A stretch of 52,531 nt of DNA from Nitrosopumilus sp. UBA526 (lineage in GTDB: Archaea > Thermoproteota > Nitrososphaeria > Nitrososphaerales > Nitrosopumilaceae): NCBI GenBank assembly GCA_002506665.1, contig DAXZ01000019.1:1-52531 (forward strand), read 5' to 3'. Positions within the stretch are counted from its first letter, which is position 1. Every line of letters starts with the position of its first letter. Both the position numbers and the translations under genes were made by a program. The notes beneath the pieces are model-generated. The model saw nothing but the letters and a program-made list of their open reading frames with translations, searched no databases and was not told the DNA's origin. Shown here piece by piece: positions 1 to 8,351 of the stretch.

Positions 1-131
1 CAGTTGATGCCACTAACATTGATGGTATTACCGTATCATACGACCCACAAGGTGACCATAAAATTGCTATAGGCAATGCTGTACTGCCAGACTTTGTAGC
101 AGAACCAGTTGAGAATATTTTGCGTCCCTAG
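1..131 (+). CDS. C-terminal end of a truncated unknown protein
   Basis: Only the last 42 codons lie in the window; reading frame 3 is open from base 3 to the TAG at 129-131. The peptide ends in VLPDFVAEPVENILRP. Its style (Asp, Asn and Gly-rich, ITVSYDPQG) resembles the C-terminal beta-rich ends of the secreted proteins elsewhere in the window, for example the end of the 1096-residue protein at 21991-25281. The family cannot be named from so little sequence. That it is coding is supported by the uninterrupted frame and the natural peptide composition. Confidence 0.6.
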   Translation, partial: VDATNIDGITVSYDPQGDHKIAIGNAVLPDFVAEPVENILRP

Positions 132-195
132 GGCATCTAGTCCAAATTAGATCGTAATTTACGCACAAATATCAGATTTGAGGGAAATATGACAA

Positions 196-369
196 ATGGT
201 ATTTTTTTATATTTCTAGATATTCAATATTAAATATGGTGTCTGTTAACATAACTCCAAGTGAAGCCAAGTCTGTAACTCTTACACAATCTTCAGATAAC
301 CGTGATTTACAAACAATTATGGCAATGATTGTACCTTTGAAAGAAGGTAATCAGATAATAGAGTTTTAA
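196..369 (+). CDS. Small ORF, possibly a gene fragment
   Basis: An open frame of 57 codons from ATG 196, with a second ATG at 235 that would give 44 residues. From the second Met the peptide reads like a genuine extracellular C-terminus (VNITPSEAKSVTLTQSS, then IVPLKEGNQIIEF). The N-terminal part is low complexity and AT-rich, so the smaller product, or a decayed fragment of a larger secreted protein, is more likely. It converges on the decayed minus-strand gene that ends at 397. No family recognised. Confidence 0.3.
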   Translation: MVFFYISRYSILNMVSVNITPSEAKSVTLTQSSDNRDLQTIMAMIVPLKEGNQIIEF

Positions 370-396
370 TCTATTATTGTTTCGGTGGTGTTATTG

Positions 397-843
397 TTAT
401 GGGTGCGTGGTGATTTCAATGTTATAGATTCTATTACCGTTGGCATCAAACAACTTTGTTCTAGAAATTTTCGTGATGTTCAAATGTATTACTATGCGCG
501 CCGTGTCGTCTAACAGATATTCATTTGCTTCGTATGCAATCATGCTGTATCTCACATCTTTTACACCAATATTTCCCTGAATTTGTTAAGGTGTATACTT
601 TGTTTGATTTTTTGAGCCTTGTAATGACGGATCACACATGACTATAATTGAATTTGTGATACCAAATGCATGCTGCTTTTTATCTTCCTCCGTATGCCAA
701 ACCAATTCTAACATTACTCGTGTCTTGAGTTTAGTTCCATTACCTGGACTGTATTTGTTCCAAGATTCCTTGATTACCTCAAAATCTAAATATCTTCTAG
801 TATCTAGCATCACTGTTTATGACGTTTTAATGGCATCAACTTA
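397..843 (-). pseudogene. Decayed gene with in-frame stop codons
   Basis: Read on the minus strand from about 813, the frame encodes a natural-looking protein (FEVIKESWNKYSPGNGTKLK, then ELVWHTEEDKKQHAFGITNS and IVMCDPSLQGSKNQTKYTP). A TAA at 586-588 interrupts it, yet the same frame continues after the stop with equally protein-like sequence (GNIGVKDVRYSMIAYEANEY, LLDDTARIVIHLN, ISRTKLFDANGNRIYN) to a second TAA at 397-399. The position of the internal TAA suggests a single-base change from CAA or GAA. Upstream of the first usable start (GTG 811-813) there are further in-frame TAA codons at 817-819 and 841-843, so the N-terminal end is damaged too. The likely original is a secreted protein; I do not recognise a named family. 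Stop-codon recoding is a less likely explanation. Confidence 0.6.
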
Positions 844-910
844 TTCAAATCTACGTAATGTGACACAAGGAATCAATCATGTTAAACTGATTTTCAATAT
901 TTCTTGTCAT

Positions 911-1144
911 CTATTCTGGCATAATCACGTTTAATGTCATTGTACTGACAACCCTTGAGAGTTTTCTAATTGTCGCAATAGCCTTCTCAAATCCGTCCTG
1001 GTCATCTGCATGCACCTCTGCAACTACATCATATGCCCCAAAGGTGAGATATGCATTGCTAATATCTGGCATCTGTCTTAGCTCGTCTACTATGTATTCC
1101 TCTGCTCCTAGGTCACAATTTAGTAAAATGAATCCTCTGTGCAT
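911..1144 (-). CDS. Stand-alone AsnC/Lrp ligand-binding (RAM) domain protein
   Basis: The 77-residue product begins GFILLNCDLGAEEYIVDELR and continues through AYLTFGAYDVVAEVHADD to a terminal STMTLNVIMPE. This is the beta-alpha-beta-beta-alpha-beta pattern of the Lrp/AsnC effector-binding domain: a Val/Ile-rich first strand, a DE-R-type helix, the G-YD motif before the third strand, and a closing strand ending in two hydrophobic residues. The usual N-terminal helix-turn-helix is absent. Such stand-alone domains in archaea are thought to oligomerise with full-length Lrp regulators or sense amino acids. It lies 38 bases downstream of the helicase gene on the same strand and may be co-transcribed with it. 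Ligand unknown. Confidence 0.85.
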   Translation of the reverse strand: MHRGFILLNCDLGAEEYIVDELRQMPDISNAYLTFGAYDVVAEVHADDQDGFEKAIATIRKLSRVVSTMTLNVIMPE

Positions 1145-1182
1145 TTACCTTGATACTGCTACAAAGTTCAAGCCTTTAAGTT

Positions 1183-2502
1183 TTAGTATCTGCTGCGTCC
1201 GCGGTAACCGTCCTTGTTGCTACCTCGGTCACTGTATCGTTTTTTGCCTCGATAATCCCCTTGGCCCCCCCGGCTTTTATCTGATCTTCCGTATCCTCCA
1301 GAACGGCCTCCTCTAGAATAGCCTGTCCTTGACTGCCCTCCATATCTCCTTGACGGGGTCTGTCTTTTTAGCGGGTCTGGAATTGAAATCTTGATTCCCA
1401 TCTCCTGATTCAGATCTGTAAGAGGAACCTTGATCTGACGTTTGATTAAATTCCAATCTCCTACTGACGAATATGACACAAATGTTACAGCCTTGCCCTT
1501 GGCCCCGGCTCTTGCGGTCCTTCCAATTCTGTGAAAGTATACCAGCTCTTGGTTTGGAACATCATAGTTTATTACAAGACCCACTCTTGGAACATCTATC
1601 CCCCTTGATGCAACATCAGTTGCTACAAGAATCTCCGCCTTGCCACTTCTAAACTTGCCCATGGACTGCTCTCTTCTGTGCTGTGACATGTCCCCTTCGA
1701 TGGCCACGGAATTGAACTTTTCTTGATGCAAAAACCTTGCAACATCTCTGGTTCTATACTTTGTAGAACAAAATACAATACACTGCCCCCTAGTTGCTTT
1801 TATGAAATCAATCAGATACTTGAATTTGTCTCTGTCTTTAATCACCAAATATGATTGGTCTATGCCTTCTCCACTTAGATCATCTGCATCTAGCAAGAAC
1901 TGTTTTGGATTGGTCAGATAGTCCTCTGAGAGTCTTAGAATCTCAGTTGGCATCGTTGCTGAAAACAACGACATCACTCTCTTCTCTGGCGCCAGGTCCA
2001 AAATAAACTGAATATCATCAATGAATCCCATATCAAGCATGGTGTCTGCCTCATCTAAAACGATATGAGTAATATCTTTGAGCTCAATTGATCCTCGCTT
2101 GAGATGATCTATTAGTCTGCCCGGGGTTGCAACAATAATCTCAACTCCTTTCTGTAAATCATCTAGCTGAATTCCCATTCCCTGTCCACCATAAACTGTC
2201 GCAGTCCTGATTTTGGTGTATTTACCAAACTTTCTTATCTCTGCGCTTATCTGCATTGCAAGTTCTCTTGTGGGTGCCATGATTAACCCCTGAATTCCCT
2301 GTTTTGGCTTGATCTCTTGCAACATTGATAATGCAAACGCGGCAGTCTTTCCAGAACCCGTGTGAGCTTGTCCCACAACGTCTCTGCCTGCAAGCAGTAC
2401 TGGTATTACTGCCTCTTGGATTGGAAAAGCTTCTGCAAAACCCAGATCTGATATTCCTTTTAGTATCTCATTACGCAGTCCTAATTCTTGAAATTTTATC
2501 AT
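1183..2502 (-). CDS. DEAD-box RNA helicase
   Basis: The 439-residue product has a complete superfamily 2 helicase core: Q motif with FPIQE (residues 26-30), Walker A AHTGSGKT (46-53), PTRELA (77-82), TPGR (about 126-129), DEAD (150-153), SAT (181-183), and in the second RecA lobe ATDVASRGID and HRIGRTAR. After about residue 380 the protein ends in a Gly/Arg/Ser/Tyr-rich tail with repeated RGG-like motifs, typical of nonspecific RNA binding in bacterial CsdA/DeaD-type and eukaryotic DEAD proteins. Expected role: ATP-dependent unwinding of RNA in ribosome assembly or mRNA turnover, possibly at low temperature. All motifs are intact, so the enzyme should be active. Confidence 0.97.
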   Translation of the reverse strand: MIKFQELGLRNEILKGISDLGFAEAFPIQEAVIPVLLAGRDVVGQAHTGSGKTAAFALSMLQEIKPKQGIQGLIMAPTRELAMQISAEIRKFGKYTKIRTATVYGGQGMGIQLDDLQKGVEIIVATPGRLIDHLKRGSIELKDITHIVLDEADTMLDMGFIDDIQFILDLAPEKRVMSLFSATMPTEILRLSEDYLTNPKQFLLDADDLSGEGIDQSYLVIKDRDKFKYLIDFIKATRGQCIVFCSTKYRTRDVARFLHQEKFNSVAIEGDMSQHRREQSMGKFRSGKAEILVATDVASRGIDVPRVGLVINYDVPNQELVYFHRIGRTARAGAKGKAVTFVSYSSVGDWNLIKRQIKVPLTDLNQEMGIKISIPDPLKRQTPSRRYGGQSRTGYSRGGRSGGYGRSDKSRGGQGDYRGKKRYSDRGSNKDGYRGRSRY

Positions 2503-2603
2503 TTTGTTTTTTTCTCTTTGGCAATGACGAAAAAGCTCATCGCCTACTCGTCATTATTCTAGTTTTCTGCCTTGATAATGGTCTAATAAACGCTTGTTAT
2601 TTT

Positions 2604-3401
2604 CTATGCCTCTAACTGGCTATCAATTATTCTCTCAAAGTTCTCAAATGGCTGGGCTCCTTTCAACACGACATATCCTATCTCGTCATTTCCTATAAAG
2701 AATCCCGGGGTTCCAGTAACATCATATCTTCTTCCATCATCTATGTCTCTTTGAATCTCTGCAACCTGTTCTCCATCTGTAAGACACAAGCTAAATGATT
2801 CTTGCTCTAGCTGCACCTCTGAGGCATACTGGACAAACATGGCTAGTGCACCTGTCGTATCTAGACTACTCCATTCGTTTTGTCTGTCAAACAATATGTC
2901 ATGCATCCCTTTGAATCTGCCTTGATCATTTGCACATTCTGCTGCAACTGCTGCAGGCAATGCATTGGGATGGATGCTCTGAATTGGAAAGTCTCTAAAG
3001 ACTAGTCTTACTTTGCCTTGCTCGACATACTCTTTGAGGATTGACGGCAGTGTCTGGGTATGGAATCTTGCACAGAATGGACACTGAAAGTCTGAAAACT
3101 CTATTATTGTGATTGGCGCGTCAGGGTCTCCTATTATGGGATCATCATCTGCTGAAATCTTGACTGGCATCTGTGCAGGCTGCCTGTCCTGTAATATCCG
3201 GAGCTCGAGTTTTGCTATTGCCTCATCAAGGTCTTCTCTAGATATTTGGTCTGAGCTTGGGTTTGCCATGTACGACCCTGCAAAAAAGGCCGCAACTCCG
3301 ACTAGTATGATGACTCCTATAACTAGTCTATTGGGAGGGGTTTTCTTAATTGGGGCTATGTCTTGTTCTACTGGCTCGTCTGAACTCATCTTATATTTCA
3401 T
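2604..3401 (-). CDS. Membrane-anchored DsbA-like thioredoxin-fold protein
   Basis: The 265-residue protein has a short cytoplasmic N-terminus, one hydrophobic segment at about 25-45 (VIGVIILVGVAAFFAGSY), a charged linker, then a thioredoxin-fold domain of DsbA/DsbG type. The active site is FSDFQCPFCARFH with CPFC at 107-110, and the cis-proline loop is seen as TGTPGFFIG. It should act outside the cytoplasmic membrane in forming or rearranging disulfides of secreted proteins. A second family member at 48401-49063 has a CHQC active site. MSSDEP at codon 5 is an alternative start. Confidence 0.93.
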   Translation of the reverse strand: MKYKMSSDEPVEQDIAPIKKTPPNRLVIGVIILVGVAAFFAGSYMANPSSDQISREDLDEAIAKLELRILQDRQPAQMPVKISADDDPIIGDPDAPITIIEFSDFQCPFCARFHTQTLPSILKEYVEQGKVRLVFRDFPIQSIHPNALPAAVAAECANDQGRFKGMHDILFDRQNEWSSLDTTGALAMFVQYASEVQLEQESFSLCLTDGEQVAEIQRDIDDGRRYDVTGTPGFFIGNDEIGYVVLKGAQPFENFERIIDSQLEA

Positions 3402-3469
3402 TCATAGTTTAGATTACTTAATTGTATTCATGATTTTAGGGGTAGGTAATGTACGAAAATGATTCTAAG

Positions 3470-3543
3470 AGCCAATGACGGGATCTGAACCCATGACCTG
3501 CTGATTACAAATCAGCTGCTCTACCGGGCTGAGCTACATTGGC
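3470..3543 (-). tRNA. tRNA-Thr (anticodon TGT)
   Basis: On the minus strand the acceptor stem GCCAATG pairs with CATTGGC. The D arm holds GCTC/GAGC, the anticodon stem GCTGA/TCAGC encloses the loop TTTGTAA (anticodon TGT, reading ACA), and the T arm carries the loop TTCAGAT. The predicted molecule is 74 bases with discriminator T. No CCA follows in the DNA and there is no intron. Assigned by reading the cloverleaf by eye. Confidence 0.95.
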
Positions 3544-3644
3544 ACGAAGTACAATGAAATTTTTGAAGGTTTAAAGTGTTACCTGTAGTTCTACTCCAAG
3601 CCCCCCTGCCAGGGTTTACCGTCAGTTTATAATAATGCCATATC

Positions 3645-3884
3645 ATGATGCCTGTTATGAGGTACATAGAACCTATCAGGGTCAAGGTTTTGATGATAAT
3701 GTTCTATACTACCGGAGTAATAGGACTAGTCATTGGATTAACAGTTGCTCCTCCTACAACGACTGTAATGATCACATTCATGGGGGTTATCAACATTGGA
3801 CTAGGGGCATTCTTTACTTTTCTCTATCTGACACAGACTAGAAAGGATCCCGATAAAAGAAAGAAGAAGAGAAAGACTGATTGA
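3645..3884 (+). CDS. Small membrane protein with two transmembrane segments
   Basis: The 79-residue product has two hydrophobic stretches (about residues 13-37, VKVLMIMFYTTGVIGLVIGL; and about 41-65, VMITFMGVINIGLGAFFTFL) and a strongly basic C-terminal tail (KDPDKRKKKRKTD) that should stay in the cytoplasm. Three Met codons near the start (3645, 3648, 3660) could each serve. It precedes the arginine decarboxylase gene by 48 bases, but that gene has its own TATA-like box. No family recognised. Confidence 0.7.
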   Translation: MMPVMRYIEPIRVKVLMIMFYTTGVIGLVIGLTVAPPTTTVMITFMGVINIGLGAFFTFLYLTQTRKDPDKRKKKRKTD

Positions 3885-3898
3885 GATTCTCAATTAAG

Positions 3899-3911
3899 GT
3901 ATAAATATTAA
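3899..3911 (+). promoter_or_regulatory. TATA-like box of the arginine decarboxylase gene
   Basis: The sequence GGTATAAATATTA is centred about 29 bases before the ATG at 3933, the spacing expected for an archaeal TATA box driving a leaderless or almost leaderless mRNA. No Shine-Dalgarno-like sequence precedes the ATG, which fits. Confidence 0.55.
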
Positions 3912-3932
3912 CATTCTTTCAACAGTTCAGAA

Positions 3933-4484
3933 ATGTTTGATTTGGTTGCAAAGAAACTATTCCTTACCAAAGGCAAGGGAGTGCATGAGGACAGACTGAC
4001 TAGCTTTGAGTATGCGCTCAGAGATGCCGGCATTGCAGGAACAAATCTTGTCTTGATATCAAGCATATTTCCACCACACGCAAAACTAATCTCTAGGAGA
4101 GAAGGTCTGAAAAAAATCTTGCCGGGACAAATTCTATTTACCATTTATTCAAAGAATCAGACAAACGAGCCACACAGGCTGTGTTCTGCATCTGTGGGTA
4201 TTGCACAACCAAAGGACAAGACACAATATGGATACTTGTCCGAGTATGAATCCTTTGGACAAAACAAAACTCAGGCAGGCGACTATGCCGAAGACATTGC
4301 AGCACAGATGCTTGCATCCTCTCTGGGAATTCCCTTTGATGTTGACAAGGCATGGAACGAAAAGAGACAGCAATGGTCAATCTCAGGTGAGATATACAAC
4401 ACTCGTAACATTACCCAAGCTAGTAAGGGTGACAAGGACGGCAAATGGACGACAGTCTTTGCAGCAGCTGTTTTACTATTTTGA
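3933..4484 (+). CDS. pdaD: Pyruvoyl-dependent arginine decarboxylase
   Basis: The 183-residue product matches the pyruvoyl arginine decarboxylase family in length and motifs. LVLISSIFPPHAKLI carries the Ser-Ser pair (residues 43-44), where self-cleavage makes a beta chain and an alpha chain with an N-terminal pyruvoyl group. YGYLSEYESFG (residues 99-109) is the conserved acidic active-site region, and GDYAEDIAAQMLA is the conserved helix. The enzyme converts arginine to agmatine, the entry to archaeal polyamine and agmatidine synthesis. Substrate preference cannot be read from sequence alone, because some archaeal relatives have shifted specificity. Single-gene unit with its own promoter. Confidence 0.93.
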   Translation: MFDLVAKKLFLTKGKGVHEDRLTSFEYALRDAGIAGTNLVLISSIFPPHAKLISRREGLKKILPGQILFTIYSKNQTNEPHRLCSASVGIAQPKDKTQYGYLSEYESFGQNKTQAGDYAEDIAAQMLASSLGIPFDVDKAWNEKRQQWSISGEIYNTRNITQASKGDKDGKWTTVFAAAVLLF

Positions 4485-5606
4485 CTATCTCTTGAGATAA
4501 AATATCGCAGCTACTATGGCAACTATTGCTATTACAATCACAATTATTATTGATTCATCAAATTCCTGGCCTGCTTGCATCTCAGTACCGCCCAAGGAGA
4601 ACTTTAATTCCTGACTGCTTACAGATGTCTTTTCACCAAAGATATACTTTGCTTGAATCAACTGTCCTTCCTGTGGGTCAAAGACCCATCCCTCTCTTGT
4701 AACATCAGTTGGAATCTCTTCATTATCTATTGTTTGTGTGGGAAGAATGTTTCCTCTCACCCCAGAGACCTTGGTATCTTCTGGAGACAAAACTATTACC
4801 TGAATAATTGAGTTTAGGGGATAGAATCCTGTAGCAAAGTACTCTGATCTAGCCAGATCATCGACTTTGAGAAATTCTAGTGGCGAAATCTCAGAGACTG
4901 ATGACGCTTTATCTGGATAGTCTACTGATATCTGTAACTGCAAAAGTGACTGTGAGGCTGATGGAACCCATGAGAACGTCATGCTTGCATTCTCATCTGA
5001 TGATATATTCTTGGCAACATTATAAAATCCCCCGCTATCTCTGATGATTTTGGGAAGTAGAATACCTGAGATCTTTTCATACATTGAACTAGTGTCTTCC
5101 ATTGGTAACGTATACACAGCAGAAACCGTGCCCCTACCCGGAGTTATTCCTAGCACACTTGCATCACTACTGTGTATAAAGACTGAATGAAACTGTGCAT
5201 CCGTGTCAAACATCTCATTGACTCTGTCAATGTATAGATTACCTGTCTCTTTTGTTGATTCTTGAATTGCAACTATTCCTGAATCGTTGGGGTCTCTTTT
5301 CACATTGATCATTACACATGACTCATTTGTTACTCCCAACACGCACGTGTCCTGATTTGTAAAGACTATGGATACTATCTGCGAATCCCCTCTGATCTCT
5401 TGGTCTAGCTCAGCTGGAATCTTTATCTCCAGTATACTGGTACTTTGTAGTGTGATCGAGGCTCTCACATTTTGTGATATGCTCTTGTCTATGATTATCT
5501 GTGCGGTCTCTTGAAATGTCGCATGACTGATCTCTTGTGAATATGCAAAACCTGTTGTAATCCCGACTAGGGCAATCAGCGCAAAGTAAACTGTCATCTT
5601 GTGCAT
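4485..5606 (-). CDS. Secreted, C-terminally membrane-anchored protein
   Basis: The 373-residue product has an N-terminal signal peptide (MTVYFALIALVGITTGFAYS, probable cleavage near AYSQ) and a C-terminal hydrophobic anchor (IIIVIVIAIVAIVAAIFYL) ending in Lys-Arg. The ectodomain of about 320 residues is beta-rich and contains one Cys pair (DTCVLGVTNESCVM). Signal peptide plus single C-terminal helix plus basic end is the plan of surface proteins processed by archaeosortase-type enzymes or simply anchored; the segment before the helix is GQEFDESIII. The stop lies immediately beside the stop of the convergent pdaD. Function unknown. Confidence 0.8.
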   Translation of the reverse strand: MHKMTVYFALIALVGITTGFAYSQEISHATFQETAQIIIDKSISQNVRASITLQSTSILEIKIPAELDQEIRGDSQIVSIVFTNQDTCVLGVTNESCVMINVKRDPNDSGIVAIQESTKETGNLYIDRVNEMFDTDAQFHSVFIHSSDASVLGITPGRGTVSAVYTLPMEDTSSMYEKISGILLPKIIRDSGGFYNVAKNISSDENASMTFSWVPSASQSLLQLQISVDYPDKASSVSEISPLEFLKVDDLARSEYFATGFYPLNSIIQVIVLSPEDTKVSGVRGNILPTQTIDNEEIPTDVTREGWVFDPQEGQLIQAKYIFGEKTSVSSQELKFSLGGTEMQAGQEFDESIIIVIVIAIVAIVAAIFYLKR

Positions 5607-5723
5607 ATATGCCCCACTAAAGACGAAATTATTAAATTTACTCTTTTGTCTTTATGTGACTGGCGATCCTTATCTCGGACGAAATACTGCAACTAATATC
5701 TCTCATTATTTTTAGTATTTTAT

Positions 5724-6296
5724 ATGGCACTGATTCCATTTCTAGTTGATATCTTTTTACATCCAGTCATCCAGCTAGCTGCCATTCTAGGTGCCTTTGG
5801 GATCGGAGTATTTCAGGGAATAATCTTGGGCAGAGCAATTCTTGTAAGATTTCCACGTCTGCAAAACCACGTAAAGACAGTATCAATTAGCATGTTTGTC
5901 TTGTTTCTGATAAATGCACTCTTGAGTGTTCCACGGTTTGCGTCCCCTGACAAGATAAGCCTCTCAGGACTGCCGGCAAATGACGCCGGCGAGACCATAG
6001 CATTTCTCTTTCTAGTCTTTGGAACAAATACGGGGTTTCTAACAGTATTGGCAATCTCTGTTACTGTGATGAGTTTTGTCATACTGAAATTTACAAATCT
6101 TACGGGGATTACCCGAGTATTTGTCTTCTTTTTTAGCGCCCTCATACTGATACTTACTGCAGTAAGCAGATTCACCGATCTGACCCCTAGCACGTTTGAG
6201 GTGCTGCTATACTTTCTTTACCAGTTGGGAATCACCATTGGAATCCTGGTTGGCTCTATCCGAAAGATAAACCCAAAACCCAATTCAAACGTTTAA
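5724..6296 (+). CDS. Integral membrane protein, about five transmembrane helices
   Basis: The 190-residue product contains about five hydrophobic helices: LIPFLVDIFLHPVIQLAAIL, TVSISMFVLFLINALL, TIAFLFLVFGTNTGFLTVLA, VFVFFFSALILILTAV and EVLLYFLYQLGITIGIL. It ends in a short basic tail. No catalytic motif or known family is seen. The gene is transcribed alone, with a T-rich upstream region, and converges on the oligopeptidase gene. Confidence 0.75.
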   Translation: MALIPFLVDIFLHPVIQLAAILGAFGIGVFQGIILGRAILVRFPRLQNHVKTVSISMFVLFLINALLSVPRFASPDKISLSGLPANDAGETIAFLFLVFGTNTGFLTVLAISVTVMSFVILKFTNLTGITRVFVFFFSALILILTAVSRFTDLTPSTFEVLLYFLYQLGITIGILVGSIRKINPKPNSNV

Positions 6297-6383
6297 ATCT
6301 AATAATTATAGCCTATGAATTGACATCGAATTCAAACCGTTTGGGGAACAAGCTGGCAGTCCATGCGTTGGGCTGTCAGCCCT

Positions 6384-8153
6384 TTAATTTAATGATGATA
6401 ATGTATCTACCTGTTCTCTGACATAGTCAAATCCCTGCTGCCAAAACTTTGGACTCGTTATGTCAAACCCGTATTCTGATAAAAGTTTCTCTGGTTTTTT
6501 AGAACCGCCTGCCGCAAGAATGCTCATATATGTCGGAACAAAGTCCCTGCCCTCCTTTTTGTATCTCTGAAACAAGGACAGAGCAAGCAGGTTGCCAAAA
6601 GAGTATGCATAACAGTAAAACGGTGTATGATAAAAATGTGGAATACAGCTCCACTCTATTGCAAAGTCATCAGACAATCTTACTGAATCTCCAAACTGGA
6701 TTTTGAGATTTTTCAGATATGTCTCTGATATCTCATCAACTATGGTTCCCTTTCCAATCTGTCTGTGGGCATTGACTTCAAAGATTGTAAAAAATGCCTG
6801 CCTCTGAATCGTAGCATACAAGTCATCTATCTTTCCAGATAACATTGTCCTCTTTTCGTCATCAGAAATCTTTTCAGCCAGGTTGTCGTACAATAACAGT
6901 TCTGAAAATGTTGATGCCGTCTCTGCTAGGGGCAACGGTGCATCTTGGACAAGAATTGATCTCCCTTGAGCTGCCTGGCTGTGAACGGCATGACCTAGCT
7001 CATGAGCTAGGGTAAAAACATCTCGTGACTTGCCTGTGAAATTTACTAGTACATATGGCGTAATCTTTGGAGCAAGGGTGCTGCAAAACGCCCCGTCCCG
7101 CTTACCATGCCTTAGTTCTGAATCAATATGGCCTTTATCAAAGACCTTTCTTGCGTACTCTTCTAGTGTCCCGCTGAATCTTCCCAGTGACTCAAAAACT
7201 AGTCTCACTGACCTGTCATACGAATAGTTTTTTTCCTTTATGTTTGCTACTGGTGCATACAGGTCGTATCTTCGCAGTCTCCTCACCTTTAGCATCTTTG
7301 CCTTTTGGACAAAAAATCTCTGAAAGACAGGCGAATTTTTTTTACAGATTCCAAGTAACGAATCTACGGTCTTGTCATCTATGTTATTTCCAATGTTTCT
7401 CATTGATATTGGAGACTTGTATCCTCGAATCTCAATACCCTCATCTCTCCAGTTGAGGACAATGTTCTGGTATATCTCCCCTGCCACTCCGCGGTTCTCT
7501 GAATATTTTGAGAGAATTGTCTTGTATGCAGTCTCCCTGATCCCGGGACTCGTGCTTCTGACATAGTTTGTGAGTTCCTCTCTTGTCATTATTCTAGTTT
7601 TATTTTTAATCTTCATCTTGTACTCGAAGGCATTTGTTATCTTGTCATACAACTTGACAAGTGCAGAAACTCCTGTTACGTCCAGTGTATTGATAATCCG
7701 CTCTTCGGGTTCACTTAGGGCATATCTTGCAAACAGTCTCTTGTGTGAGAGGTACTCTGTGATCTCTCCTGCATCTCTCATGAGTCTCTTTGCATTTTTT
7801 TCATCAATCTGTGTCTTCCACCATAAATCAAAGAACAGAATCCTGTTTGAAATCTCAGAGCCAAGCTTTGAGATCTTTGTCATCAGAGACGTTGCCTCAT
7901 CTGACTGTGTATCTGCAGAATATGCCAGTGATGCATATCCTCCAATTTTGTTTATCTTCTCTGATATCTCCTCAATCTGGCAAAGAATATTTTTGAATTG
8001 TCTAGATGACATTTTTGGTTTCAATCTAGACTTTGTCTTTTCAAACTTTTTTGCCTGGCATTCTAGCTCCCGAATCTGTCTTTGAAACGCAGGACTCTTT
8101 GGGTCTTTTACCAACTCTGTCAGATCCCATCTGCCTAGCTGATATGATGGCAT
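6384..8153 (-). CDS. M3-family oligoendopeptidase (PepF-like)
   Basis: The 589-residue product carries the zinc metallopeptidase motif HELGHAVH (residues 384-391), with the third zinc ligand expected at Glu411 in PLAETASTFSELL. Near the C-terminus, HFYHTPFYCYAYSFGNLLAL matches the substrate-binding Tyr/His region of M3 peptidases. The length is that of oligoendopeptidase F. It should cleave short peptides in the cytoplasm; no signal peptide is present. The ATG at 8151-8153 lies about 50 bases from the palindromic element at 8204-8351, which is shared with the TFB gene on the other side. Confidence 0.95.
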   Translation of the reverse strand: MPSYQLGRWDLTELVKDPKSPAFQRQIRELECQAKKFEKTKSRLKPKMSSRQFKNILCQIEEISEKINKIGGYASLAYSADTQSDEATSLMTKISKLGSEISNRILFFDLWWKTQIDEKNAKRLMRDAGEITEYLSHKRLFARYALSEPEERIINTLDVTGVSALVKLYDKITNAFEYKMKIKNKTRIMTREELTNYVRSTSPGIRETAYKTILSKYSENRGVAGEIYQNIVLNWRDEGIEIRGYKSPISMRNIGNNIDDKTVDSLLGICKKNSPVFQRFFVQKAKMLKVRRLRRYDLYAPVANIKEKNYSYDRSVRLVFESLGRFSGTLEEYARKVFDKGHIDSELRHGKRDGAFCSTLAPKITPYVLVNFTGKSRDVFTLAHELGHAVHSQAAQGRSILVQDAPLPLAETASTFSELLLYDNLAEKISDDEKRTMLSGKIDDLYATIQRQAFFTIFEVNAHRQIGKGTIVDEISETYLKNLKIQFGDSVRLSDDFAIEWSCIPHFYHTPFYCYAYSFGNLLALSLFQRYKKEGRDFVPTYMSILAAGGSKKPEKLLSEYGFDITSPKFWQQGFDYVREQVDTLSSLN

Positions 8154-8203
8154 GTGAGATTGCTATTTTGTAACTATTAAAAAATGAATGCCAGTCCCTC
8201 TGC

Positions 8204-8351
8204 TTTGTCACATAATTCATTAAATCGTACTAAAACCAACGATATGATAATAATGCTAGATGGTGGCATATTACAGCCATGATGTGTAGGGGTGTACAAT
8301 ATCGCCAATTTTGTCCAAATAATATGTAAAACTTGGGAATTATACGACAAA
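8204..8351 (+). repeat. Palindromic element, copy A, upstream of TFB
   Basis: A 148-base non-coding block bounded by inverted repeats: TTTGTCACATAATTC at 8204-8218 and GAATTATACGACAAA at 8337-8351 (13 of 15 positions pair). A second internal inverted pair, CGATAT and ATATCG, lies inside. The whole block closely matches, in the same orientation relative to a TFB gene, the block at 34440-34576; about four in five positions agree by eye. Examples are shared CATAATTCATTAAATCG, CCATGATGT and CAATTTTGTCCAAATA. It sits between the divergent oligopeptidase and TFB genes, about 100 bases upstream of the TFB TATA-like box. Confidence 0.75.

Noticed and set aside
638..934. 98-codon plus-strand frame
   Set aside because: It is the shadow of the decayed minus-strand gene and has less natural composition.
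6330..6380. Hairpin between the membrane-protein gene and the oligopeptidase as a terminator
   Set aside because: GCTGGCAG and CTGTCAGCC pair imperfectly and archaeal termination relies mainly on T-tracts, so I could not support it.
7570..8085. 171-codon plus-strand frame opposite the oligopeptidase
   Set aside because: It is the antisense of a well-supported M3 peptidase domain and is low in charged residues with a Ser/Leu/Ile excess.
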